This document shows, piece by piece, positions 55,558-63,455 of a stretch of 64,000 bases of DNA. The stretch spans positions 227,803 through 291,802 of the forward strand of contig JADJAE010000002.1 in the NCBI GenBank assembly GCA_016704445.1, written 5' to 3'. Position numbers and translations under genes: made by a program. Below the pieces are notes generated by a model, which was given only the letters and a program-made list of their open reading frames with translations, did not search any database and was not told the DNA's origin. Numbering within the stretch: position 1 is the first letter of the stretch; the number at the start of each line of letters is the position of its first letter. Origin of the DNA: Deltaproteobacteria bacterium. Lineage in GTDB: Bacteria > Myxococcota_A > Polyangia > Polyangiales > Ga0077539.

Positions 55558-57147
55558 TTACCCCTCCTCGGCCACCCGAAACGCGTCCGCCATCCGCTCC
55601 TGCTCGGCGCGCGAGATTCCCGCGGCCGTCGCCACCGTCCGCCATGCCCGCACCGCGACCGTCACCTCGCGGACGATCTCGTCCGCCCTCGCGGCCTTCA
55701 CCCGGAAGTGCTTCGCGACGTCACGCGCCAGCGCCAGGTCCTGGGCGTTGTCGTCTTCCGAGAGGTTGAGGCTGAGCCCGTCTCCCGTCGCGACCGGGTT
55801 CATGTCGTACGCCGGCGAGAGCGACCACCCCGCGGGCCCCAGCACGAACCCGTGGTTGCGCAAGTGGTCGTCGACGTTGGACACGCAGACGAAGAACACC
55901 ATACGCCGCCACAACTGCTCGAGGTCGTGCGTGGTGTTCGCGCCCTTCTGGATCAAGAAACCCGCGAGGTCGAGATAGCTCGCACCGTCCTCCCCGTCGC
56001 TGCGTTCGAGCATGGTCATCGCCGAGGCAAAGTGGATGCGCCCGCCCTCGTCGGTACGATCAAACCGCCGTGTCAGGAACGTGTGGTGTCGACTCCCGAA
56101 GCGCTGGCAGCGCGCCTCGGTGGTGGTCACTCCCGCGCGCACGGCGAGCGTGTGCACGACGCTCTCCCACGCCCCGATGTCGTGGGCGTCTCGCTCGCTG
56201 GGAAACTTCGCGATCCACAGGTGCCCCTGCTCGTCGAGCACGCTCGCCTTGGGGCGCGCGCCGCCGAGGGAGCGCCCCGGCGCGATCAGCATACGCAGCC
56301 ACCTGCCGTAGCGACGATCGCTCTCGGCCCCGTCGCGCTCCAGGTGAAGGCTCGCCTGTTCGAGCTCGCGGAGTGACGTCCATGGAGGTGACGCCAGCGC
56401 GGTGTTGTCGTCGAGGAACGGACCGTCCTCGACGCGAAAGCGCAGCGCGCCCATGCGATGGCCGTCGTACACCCCGAGCAGGTAGTCGAGCTCGAAGAGC
56501 CGCCGCGCCTTGCGCTCGTCCTCTCGCGCGAGCTGCGCCTCGCGTCGCTGAAGCAGTACCCGCCCCCACCGGTCGGGCGACGAGTCGAGGAACACACCGA
56601 AGTTCTCACGCCCGTCCGACAGATACTGCGGGCCGTGATGGAGCCGTAGCGCAGGATCGAGCTCCTGCGCGTGCCCCGCCGCGAGCCAGGCGCGGTCGTA
56701 CTCGAAGGAGAAGACCTCCTTCCCTCGCGTCGGTGTGGCGTGCAGCGAGCCCATCCGCGCGGCGCCACCGAGCCCGGCCCAGTCGGCCCACACGGCGACC
56801 GAGCGCCGCTCGAGCGCCACGGCTACAGCCCTCGGCGGGATCGCGGGCGCGCGGCTTTGTCTCCAGCTCAGCGTCTTGCAGCTTGCGACCGAGCTCCGTC
56901 GTCGCGGCCGACGAATGCCGAGGTCTTTCTCGAGGCCGAGCGAGTGCAGCACGTTGGCGACCGCGCCGAGCGTGACGCCAGGGTCGCCGCGCTCGATGGC
57001 GCGCAGCGTCGGTCGCGACATGCCGGTGCGCTCGGCGACGAGCGACGCCGACAGCTTCCGACGCAGGCGCGCCAACCGGATGTTGGCGCCCAACGCCTGG
57101 AGCAGGCGCTCGACCGAGGGCAGCGGCGGGGTCGTTGTGCGAGGCAT
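55558..57147 (-). CDS. hipA: HipB-like helix-turn-helix joined in frame to a HipA-type Ser/Thr kinase
   Basis: 529 aa. Residues 8-75 are an XRE helix-turn-helix (LGANIRLARLRRKLSASLVA, RTGMSRPTLRAIERGDPGVT). From about residue 110 (possible GTG 56820) the HipA kinase begins: VWADWAGLGGAARMGSLHAT, FLDSSPDRWGRVLLQRREAQ, GARPKASV, LWIAKFPSE, catalytic VSNVDDHLRNHGF and LSPAYDMNP. HipA phosphorylates GltX and induces dormancy; HipB blocks it. Between domains another frame reads TTELGRKLQDAELETKP, a usual HipB tail, so either a true fusion or a paired frameshift is present. Confidence 0.8.
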   Translation of the reverse strand: MPRTTTPPLPSVERLLQALGANIRLARLRRKLSASLVAERTGMSRPTLRAIERGDPGVTLGAVANVLHSLGLEKDLGIRRPRRRSSVASCKTLSWRQSRAPAIPPRAVAVALERRSVAVWADWAGLGGAARMGSLHATPTRGKEVFSFEYDRAWLAAGHAQELDPALRLHHGPQYLSDGRENFGVFLDSSPDRWGRVLLQRREAQLAREDERKARRLFELDYLLGVYDGHRMGALRFRVEDGPFLDDNTALASPPWTSLRELEQASLHLERDGAESDRRYGRWLRMLIAPGRSLGGARPKASVLDEQGHLWIAKFPSERDAHDIGAWESVVHTLAVRAGVTTTEARCQRFGSRHHTFLTRRFDRTDEGGRIHFASAMTMLERSDGEDGASYLDLAGFLIQKGANTTHDLEQLWRRMVFFVCVSNVDDHLRNHGFVLGPAGWSLSPAYDMNPVATGDGLSLNLSEDDNAQDLALARDVAKHFRVKAARADEIVREVTVAVRAWRTVATAAGISRAEQERMADAFRVAEEG

Positions 57148-57149
57148 GA

Positions 57150-57167
57150 TGGCAAGTATGATTGCCA
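57150..57167. promoter_or_regulatory. Inverted repeat upstream of hipB-hipA, likely operator
   Basis: TGGCAA (57150-57155) and TTGCCA (57162-57167) form a perfect 6-6-6 inverted repeat 2 bp upstream of the hipB start. HipB-type repressors autoregulate by binding such half-sites near their promoters. It lies in the 133-bp gap shared with the divergent helicase gene, so that promoter could be affected too. Confidence 0.5.
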
Positions 57168-57280
57168 GATAGACGAAGTTTGTAAAGAATATCTACCATC
57201 GAGATCGTCGGGTACTTCGCCATACCCACCATGTGCCGGGGCTGACAACCCGGGCCGCGTCGTGTAACCGCTTCGCGTCA

Positions 57281-59490
57281 ATGGCCCCCGCCGTCCCCGA
57301 GATCGTGGCCGATGTCCTCACCGCCGCAGAGGCCCGCGCGATGCTGCTCGACGACGCCCACGGTGACTTCGGGAAGATTCCCATCGCCCGACTCGTCGAT
57401 CACATCCTCACGGTTACGGAAGACGCCGACTGGCCGGTTCGCAAGGCGGCCCTCGCGGCGCTCTCTCGGCGCTACGGCTTCGCCGTCCGCGACGGGCTCG
57501 CCGTCTTGCGCTCGCCCGCACGCGGCGCCGTGCTCGGGGAGTACCGCACCGGCCGCGTCGCCCAGGGGAAGTCGAAGGACTCCGCGCGCCCCTACGTGAC
57601 GGCCCTCGCGTCGCTCGCGCCGCTGCGGACCTCGTGCGGATGCTCGGACTTCCTCCGGTCTTCGCTCGGCCTCTGCAAGCACGGACTCGTGGTCATCGAA
57701 CGCTCGGCCGCGCCACGAGTGCCTCGCGAGCTCCGCCGGAAGCTCTATCCGTATCAGGTCCAGGGTCGAGCGCTTTCTCTCCCGCGGGCGCCTGCTGCTC
57801 GCCGACGACATGGGGCTCGGCAAGACCACGCAGGCCATCGCCGCGTGCCACGCGCCTCCCGGGGCCGGGCTCGCGAGGCGCGGGATCCTGATCGTCCCGG
57901 CATCGCTGAAGCCGCAGTGGAAGCGGGAGTGGGACGCCACGACGAGCGTCTCGTTGATGCGGGTGGACCGTTCGCCCCGAAGAGCGCAATCGCATCTATG
58001 CCGACACGAGGTCGGGGTTCCTCGTGATTGGATATGAGCAGCTCCTGCGGGACCTCGAGGGCGTGCGACGGTTCGCGCCGGACATCGTGGTGCTCGACGA
58101 GGCGCAGCGCATCAAGAACTGGGCGACGAAGTCGGCGGCGTCGTCGCGGAAGTCGCTCGAGGCGCCGTACCGCCTGGTGCTCACCGGAACCCCGATGGAG
58201 AACCGCTTCGACGAGCTCGCGTCGATCATGGACTTCGTGGACGACGTGGCCCTCGAGCCGAAGTGGCGCCTCGCCCCGCTGCACCAGCTCGACCGCGGCG
58301 ACGGCGCCTCTGGGCGCGGGGGAGCGCGCAACCTCGACCTCCTCCGGGGGAGGCTCGCGGGGACGATGCTGCGCCGGGTGCGGCACGACGTGCTGTCGCA
58401 ATTGCCTCCCCGCACCGACACGCGCGTGCCGGTGGAGATGACGCCCACGCAGGTCGAGCGTCACGACGAGCTGCTCCAGCCCATAGCTCAGATCGTGCAT
58501 CGCAGCCTGCGAAGGCCGCTGTCGCAGCCCGAGTTCTTGAAGCTGATGTCCATGCTGACGATGCAGCGCATCCTCTGCAACGGCGTCGCGCAGGCCGACT
58601 TCGACGATCACTGGCCGCGGATCCAGTCGGCGGCGCGGCCGACGCCGGCGCTGCTCGAAGGGATGTTCGTGCCGAAGCTCGCGACGCTGCGCGGGCTCGT
58701 GGAGCAGGTGGTGCTGGGGCAGCGGCGCAAGACGGTGATCTTCAGCCAGTGGCGCGCCATGCTCCGCCTCGCGGAGTGGAGCGTGCGGGACCTGCTCGCG
58801 GACGCCGGGATGCGCGCGGTCTTCTTCACCGGCGCGGAGTCCTCCAGGCTGCGCGAGCACGCCATCGTGGACTTTCACGACGACCCGGCGGTGACGGTGA
58901 TGTTCCTGAGCGACGCTGGGGGCGTGGGGCTCAACCTCCAGCACGCGGCGTCCTGCTGCATCAACCTGGAGGTCCCCTGGAACCCCGCGGTGCTCGAGCA
59001 GCGCATCGGCCGCATCTACCGCCTCGGGCAGTCAAAGCCCATCGACGTGCCAACCTCGTGAGCGAGGAGGGCATCGAGGCGCGCATCGCGACGCTGGTCG
59101 CGCAGAAGAAGGTAATGTTCTCTTCGTTGTTCGATGGAACCACGGACGAGGTCCGTTTCGAGGGGGAGCGCGTCGTTCCTCGAGTCGGTGCGGAAGATCG
59201 TCGAGCCCATCGACGTGCCCGTCGGCGACGCGGAGACCGAGCCCGAGGGGACCGCCGCGGAGGTCGCCGCGGAGGCCGCCGAGACGCCGACCGCAGCGCC
59301 CGCGCCCGTGACGGAAGCACCCGTGGAGTCGGCAGAGGGGAGTCCGCCGATCACCGCGCCGAGGGTGACGAGGCAGCCCGATGGCAGCCTGCGCATCGAC
59401 GTGCCTCCCGCGCTCGCAGGACCGCTGGCGGCGATGCTTGAGGCACTCGCGGCGTCCTTGCGCGGGTCCGCGCAACCGCCGATTTCATGA
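57281..59490 (+). pseudogene. SWIM zinc-finger SNF2-family helicase gene, several frameshifts
   Basis: ATG 57281 begins a protein of about 730 residues. A SWIM finger (CGCSDFLRSSLGLCKHG) lies near residue 120. Helicase motifs follow in other frames: I, LLADDMGLGKTTQAIAACH (about 57800); II, IVVLDEAQRIKNWATKS; III, LVLTGTPMENRFDELAS; V/VI, FLSDAGGVGLNLQHA and EQRIGRIYRLGQSKPID. Frame changes near 57775, 57970, 59050 and 59165 break it. The 3' end (to 59490) is Glu/Ala-rich. It is an ATP-driven DNA or chromatin-like remodeller. Confidence 0.75.
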
Positions 59491-59545
59491 GGGGGAGTGG
59501 TTCTTCCGACCGACGGCGCGAGGATGCGTGGGGAGCGTCGGCCGT

Positions 59546-61092
59546 CTACGGTGCGCTTGTCTCCTGCGCGGCAGCCTGCTCCGCCTCGATGCGGGCGAGG
59601 TGCTCGTATCCCTCCTCGGACGGCAGGATCCGCTCCATGGCCTCGTTCCGCAGGTACCCGAGCACGCACCGCAGGACCTTCAACGCGACCCCCGATCGCG
59701 CTCTACGGTCGGTCGCAACCGCTCGCCGACGAAGGTCCGCAACGCCAGCGCGGGAGAGCCCGGCGCGAGCCCGGCCCCGCGGGCATACCCCTCGATGAAG
59801 GGTTCGATCGTCTCGCCCAGAACGTGGTGCGCGTAGAGCAGCGCGGCGACGACCAGGGCGCGGTTGTACGGGCGGTTCCGCGGTCCGTTCGCGAGCATCC
59901 AGTCGATGGACCGTCGATATCGACGCACCTCCGTCCGCGCGGCGTGGGTCGACATCACGACGATCTTGCGGCCGTGGACGAGTTCGAGCGCCCGCACCCA
60001 GGTCACGACCCGCGTGCCGCTCTCCTCGCCGTCGAGCATTCGAAGCACGTCGCCGATGCGACGCGCCCGTCCCATGTCGATCGTCGCCCGCGAGGACTCG
60101 TCCAGGCAGCGCACCACCAGCATTCGCACCGTGACCTCCGCGGCGACCACCGCGAGCAGCCGGTGCTGACCGTCGTACAGACCGCCGTCCCGGCCCAGGC
60201 CGATGCCCTGGTTGTTGACCCGCCACGCGCCCGCGACCATGTCGCGACGGAAGGACTCGACCATGTACGGCGTCACCGTGCGGTTGTTCTGGTTGCGCCG
60301 GAGGAGCGCCAGGGCGAGCGCCGGGGAGATGTCCTGCATCACGGCCTCGCTACCCTCGATCGCGCGGAAGAGCGACTCCGCGCCCGCTTCGTCAGGGACG
60401 ACGCTCGCGCGCCTCGTGGTCACGCTGGCGACCGCGGCGTCGATGGGCAGTTCGGCGACCGCCAGCATGCGGCGGTGCACCGAGCAGAACGGCGCGAGGC
60501 CGGGGTTAGACGGCTCCGTCGGATGGACCAGCCGGAGGCAGTGCGGTCGCGCGCAGCGCCGCGGTGGCCCGCTAGTCAGTGGCACGGAGGCGTTCTCCGG
60601 GGAGGGACGAGGGGCAACGTGATGGCTCACGGAATCCTCTTGGGCAGCAGCCGATGGAGCAACGAGAGAAGGGTTGGTGGGCAGCGGATCGTCGCCGTCC
60701 GAGAGACGAAATCGGAGCAGGTGGACCGCTCGGTCGTGCAGGCGGACGACCGCCGCGGCGGATCGTCCGGTCCGCTGTGCGATGTCTCGACCGGATGCTC
60801 CGTCGAGGGCGGCCCGGACCACCGCACGCTCCTCCATGGGGAGCTCGGCGATCGCGAGGTGCAGCGCGTGCGCACGACGATCGTCGCCGGCGCTCTCCGC
60901 CTCGGGCTCCGCGGGCCGCGCGGCGTGTCGGCCCTCGATGAGCGACAGGTCGCGGCGCGGGAACAGCGGGCGCTCGAGGAGGCGTTCCAGTCGCTCGCAC
61001 GCGGCGCGGCACGTGGAGCGTCGCGCGCAGTCGTGACAGGGGCCGGGCTCATTGTTGGCCGGCAGTGGCAGTGGTCGGACGGCGCGGCTCAC
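59546..61092 (-). CDS. Sigma-type HTH plus DGQHR/ParB-like protein, C-terminus frameshifted
   Basis: 470 aa from 61092 to 59680, then a one-base shift near 59690 continues VALKVLRCVLGYLRNEAMER to 59546. The N-terminus has a Cys cluster (CHDCARRSTCRAACE). Residues about 78-130 form a sigma region-4-like helix-turn-helix (LPMEERAVVRAALDGASGRD, IAQRTGRSAAAVVRLHDRAV). A second Cys/His cluster (CARPHCLRLVH) precedes a ParB/sulfiredoxin-like module with YMVESFRRDMVAGAWRVNNQ and LYDGQHRLLAVV. Probably a DNA-binding island regulator or maintenance protein; not a characterised family. Confidence 0.65.
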
Positions 61093-61155
61093 GGCTCCGC
61101 GCTCCGCGGGTCGACGGTGGGCGGGTTGAGTGGTGCACAGAGTGGACTCCGCGGG

Positions 61156-61617
61156 TCAGCGTTGGCCACAGCGCACGCACGACCCGGGCGCGAAGGTGCG
61201 GGTGGCGGGCTCTCGCGTCGTGAGTCGTCGTTTGCGGGAGGTCGGTGGATGAGAGGCTTCATCGGGGGAGGTCCTTCCCGCGATCTCCGGGGCGCTCGAC
61301 GTGAGGCCCATGGGTGAGATCGCGGGTGGAGCGTCCGCGAAGGGCCCGGACAGCGCGGCACCATGGTCAGTCACGATCTGTCGTTTTCGGGATCGATAGC
61401 GCCGCTGGCGCTCGTTGTGCCGCGCCTTGCCGACAGCGTCGCCCTGATTTCGGAGCACCGCGCCGCGGTGTTTCTCCGCCTGGGCCGCGTTGCGACAATG
61501 TGCGCTGCAGTACCTGTCTCCGTGATCGCAGCACGGGCACAGATGGAAGTACTCGTGGCACGGGTCACAGAACCGCTCGCGGAGCACGACGGTGGGCGGA
61601 CGCTTCCCTGCCCGCAT
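61156..61617 (-). CDS. Cys-rich putative zinc-binding protein
   Basis: About 153 aa from ATG 61617 (61647 is possible). The N-terminus is a Cys cluster, CDPCHEYFHLCPCCDHGDRYC then SAHCRNA, followed by a basic helix (ARHNERQRRYRSRKRQIVTD). Proteins with this layout recur in mobile DNA of myxobacteria and related bacteria; no function is established. It is 63 bp upstream of the sigma-HTH/ParB-like gene on the same strand and its promoter faces abiEi. Confidence 0.6.
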   Translation of the reverse strand: MRAGKRPPTVVLRERFCDPCHEYFHLCPCCDHGDRYCSAHCRNAAQAEKHRGAVLRNQGDAVGKARHNERQRRYRSRKRQIVTDHGAALSGPFADAPPAISPMGLTSSAPEIAGRTSPDEASHPPTSRKRRLTTREPATRTFAPGSCVRCGQR

Positions 61618-61686
61618 GGCGCTGGCGACGATACCTCCCGGAGCCAAATTCTATCTCGCCCACCCCTCCGCAGATGGGAGTTCCGA

Positions 61687-61713
61687 AGTTGTCCCACAGG
61701 CTGTGGGACAACT
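61687..61713. promoter_or_regulatory. Perfect 13-1-13 palindrome
   Basis: AGTTGTCCCACAG (61687-61699), one base, then CTGTGGGACAACT (61701-61713). It lies between the divergent zinc-protein and abiEi genes, 173 bp from the abiEi start. No T run follows, so a terminator is unlikely. It looks like a dimer-binding operator or a site left by a mobile element; which protein binds it is unknown. Confidence 0.55.
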
Positions 61714-61853
61714 GGCGGAGGCTCATCCCTCTCATGGTCGTCGACCTACCCCGGGGCCGTCGCTCGGTGCTGCTCGAGAAGGTGAAGGAGCCCGTCGACT
61801 GTTGGGCCTCGCGGTCGACCCGGCACCGTCCCTCTCGCCCGCAGCAACTTCAC

Positions 61854-61878
61854 AAACATAAAACCATGCTTTATGTTT
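61854..61878. promoter_or_regulatory. AT-rich inverted repeat at abiEi start, probable operator
   Basis: AAACATAAA (61854-61862) and TTTATGTTT (61870-61878) are perfect arms around a 7-nt centre, ending 7 bp before the abiEi ATG. AbiEi proteins repress their own operon by binding inverted repeats in the promoter, so this is the expected place. The stretch is strikingly AT-rich against 70%+ GC surroundings. Confidence 0.65.
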
Positions 61879-61885
61879 CTGCGCG

Positions 61886-62482
61886 ATGCTGCTCGTCGCC
61901 CGCCACGACCGAAAGCCCAGCCTCGACCAGCTCTTCGGCATCGCCGTGGGGCAGGCGGGCTACTTCACGGCCGCGCAGGCGAAGGAGGCGGGCTACTCCC
62001 TCCAGCTCCTCCAGCACCACCTCTGCAACGGCAGCCTCGAGCGCGCGGGCCGCGGGATCTTCCGTCTGGTTCGCTTCCCCGCGACGGACGAGGCCGACTT
62101 CGTTGTCCCCTGGCTCTGGTCACGACGGCAGGGCGTGATCAGTCACGAGAGCGCGCTGCAGGTTCACGATCTGGCCGACGCCCTCCCGGCACGAGTGCAC
62201 CTGTCGCTGCCGATGGCAGACGCGCGGCGCCGTCTCCAGGTGCCAACGAACGTGGCCATTGCCTACGCGGACATTCCCCCTAGCGAGGTGGTCTGGCACG
62301 GCGCGGTACCAGTGACCTCTCCGCTCCGCACGGTGCGCGATTGCCTCGACGCGCACGTCACCCCGGAGTGGATGCAGCAGACGATCGACCGCGGGCTGCG
62401 CCGGGGTCTCTTCTCCCGAGACGACCTCGCGGGACTCGTCCTTCCGCCCGGCGTGGTCGTGCCGTCGTCGGAGGCCCGGTGA
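61886..62482 (+). CDS. AbiEi-type antitoxin (type IV toxin-antitoxin)
   Basis: 198 aa from ATG 61886. The N-terminal winged helix is IAVGQAGYFTAAQAKEAGYS and GSLERAGRGIFRLVRFP; the C-terminal domain includes VISHESALQVHDLADALPAR and TSPLRTVRDCLDAHVTPEWM. This is the AbiEi layout: DNA binding plus an antitoxin domain that neutralises AbiEii without touching it. It overlaps the toxin gene by 4 bp (GTGA). Confidence 0.85.
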   Translation: MLLVARHDRKPSLDQLFGIAVGQAGYFTAAQAKEAGYSLQLLQHHLCNGSLERAGRGIFRLVRFPATDEADFVVPWLWSRRQGVISHESALQVHDLADALPARVHLSLPMADARRRLQVPTNVAIAYADIPPSEVVWHGAVPVTSPLRTVRDCLDAHVTPEWMQQTIDRGLRRGLFSRDDLAGLVLPPGVVVPSSEAR

Positions 62483-63375
62483 CCGTCCGAACGTACACCT
62501 CTCCAGCTGGGTTCAAGCAGGCGTTGGAGACCCGGCTACGGGCCGACGCGGTCCTGACGGGGCGGGCGCTCGGGCGCCAACGCCAGCTGGTGGTGTTCGA
62601 CCGATTCCTCGCGCGCATCGCAGCTGAGCTTGGCGATCGGGTCATCGTGAAAGGCGGCGTGGTGCTTGAGCTCCGGCTCGCCCGCGCCCGCACGACGCGG
62701 GACATCGACCTGCGCGTGATCGGTGACCCCACCACGCTGGAAGCACAGCTCCGTGCTGCCGCGGCTCGCGATCTCGGCGACCACCTGGTGTTCGAGGTCC
62801 GAGCGGATCCCACGCATCCGACGATTGAGGGCGAGGGCATCGTCTATGAGGGACGCCGCTTCCGCGCAGCCGCACGGCTCGCCGGGAAGCCCTATGGCGA
62901 CCCATTCGGCGTCGACGCGGGGTTCGCCGACCGCCTCATCGACGAGCCTGAGTTGCTCACCGGCAGCACAGCGCTGGCATTCGCCGGGGTCGCGGCCTCG
63001 CGCCACCGCGTGTATCCGCGAGAGAGCCACATCGCCGAGAAGCTCCACGCGTTCACGCTGCCGCGCTCGCGTGAGAACACGCGCGTCAAGGACCTGCCCG
63101 ACCTCGCGCTTCTTGCGCAGACGGGCCCTTTCGATGGGCCCCGTCTTCGAGCGGCGCTCGAGGCGACGTTCGGGTTTCGCGGGACCCATCCCCTCCCCGT
63201 GGCGGTGCCGACCCCGCCGGTCGCATGGGCCGCACCGTACGCACGCATCGCAGGGTCGGACATGCTCCCGTGGGTCACGATCGAGGAGGTCACCGATGCC
63301 GTGCGGGAGTTCCTCGATCCGGTTCTGTTCGGGACCACGCAAACCTGGGACGCGGAAGAATGGCGGTGGCGGTGA
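62479..63375 (+). CDS. AbiEii-type nucleotidyltransferase toxin
   Basis: 298 aa from GTG 62479. The polymerase-beta-like core is RVIVKGGVVLELRLARARTT followed by RDIDLRVIGD (metal-binding DxD), with the later YPRESHIAEKLHAFTLPRSR and TRVKDLPDLALLAQTG. AbiEii toxins use GTP or CTP to block growth, often by modifying tRNA, and act in phage defence. It pairs with the upstream AbiEi antitoxin. Confidence 0.88.
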   Translation: MTVRTYTSPAGFKQALETRLRADAVLTGRALGRQRQLVVFDRFLARIAAELGDRVIVKGGVVLELRLARARTTRDIDLRVIGDPTTLEAQLRAAAARDLGDHLVFEVRADPTHPTIEGEGIVYEGRRFRAAARLAGKPYGDPFGVDAGFADRLIDEPELLTGSTALAFAGVAASRHRVYPRESHIAEKLHAFTLPRSRENTRVKDLPDLALLAQTGPFDGPRLRAALEATFGFRGTHPLPVAVPTPPVAWAAPYARIAGSDMLPWVTIEEVTDAVREFLDPVLFGTTQTWDAEEWRWR

Positions 63376-63404
63376 GCTCTGCTGACAGCGAGGAGGCAAC
63401 GTCG

Positions 63405-63455
63405 ATGCTCCATCGTTTGGGACATCAACTGGCCACGTGGAGGGTCATCAGGTGA
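63405..63455 (+). CDS. Possible short leader reading frame coupled to the next gene
   Basis: ATG 63405 follows AGGAGG (63391-63396) and encodes MLHRLGHQLATWRVIR, 16 codons, before TGA 63453-63455, which overlaps the GTG of the next gene. The strong ribosome site and overlap suggest a translational coupling leader. A chance small frame cannot be excluded. Confidence 0.35.
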   Translation: MLHRLGHQLATWRVIR

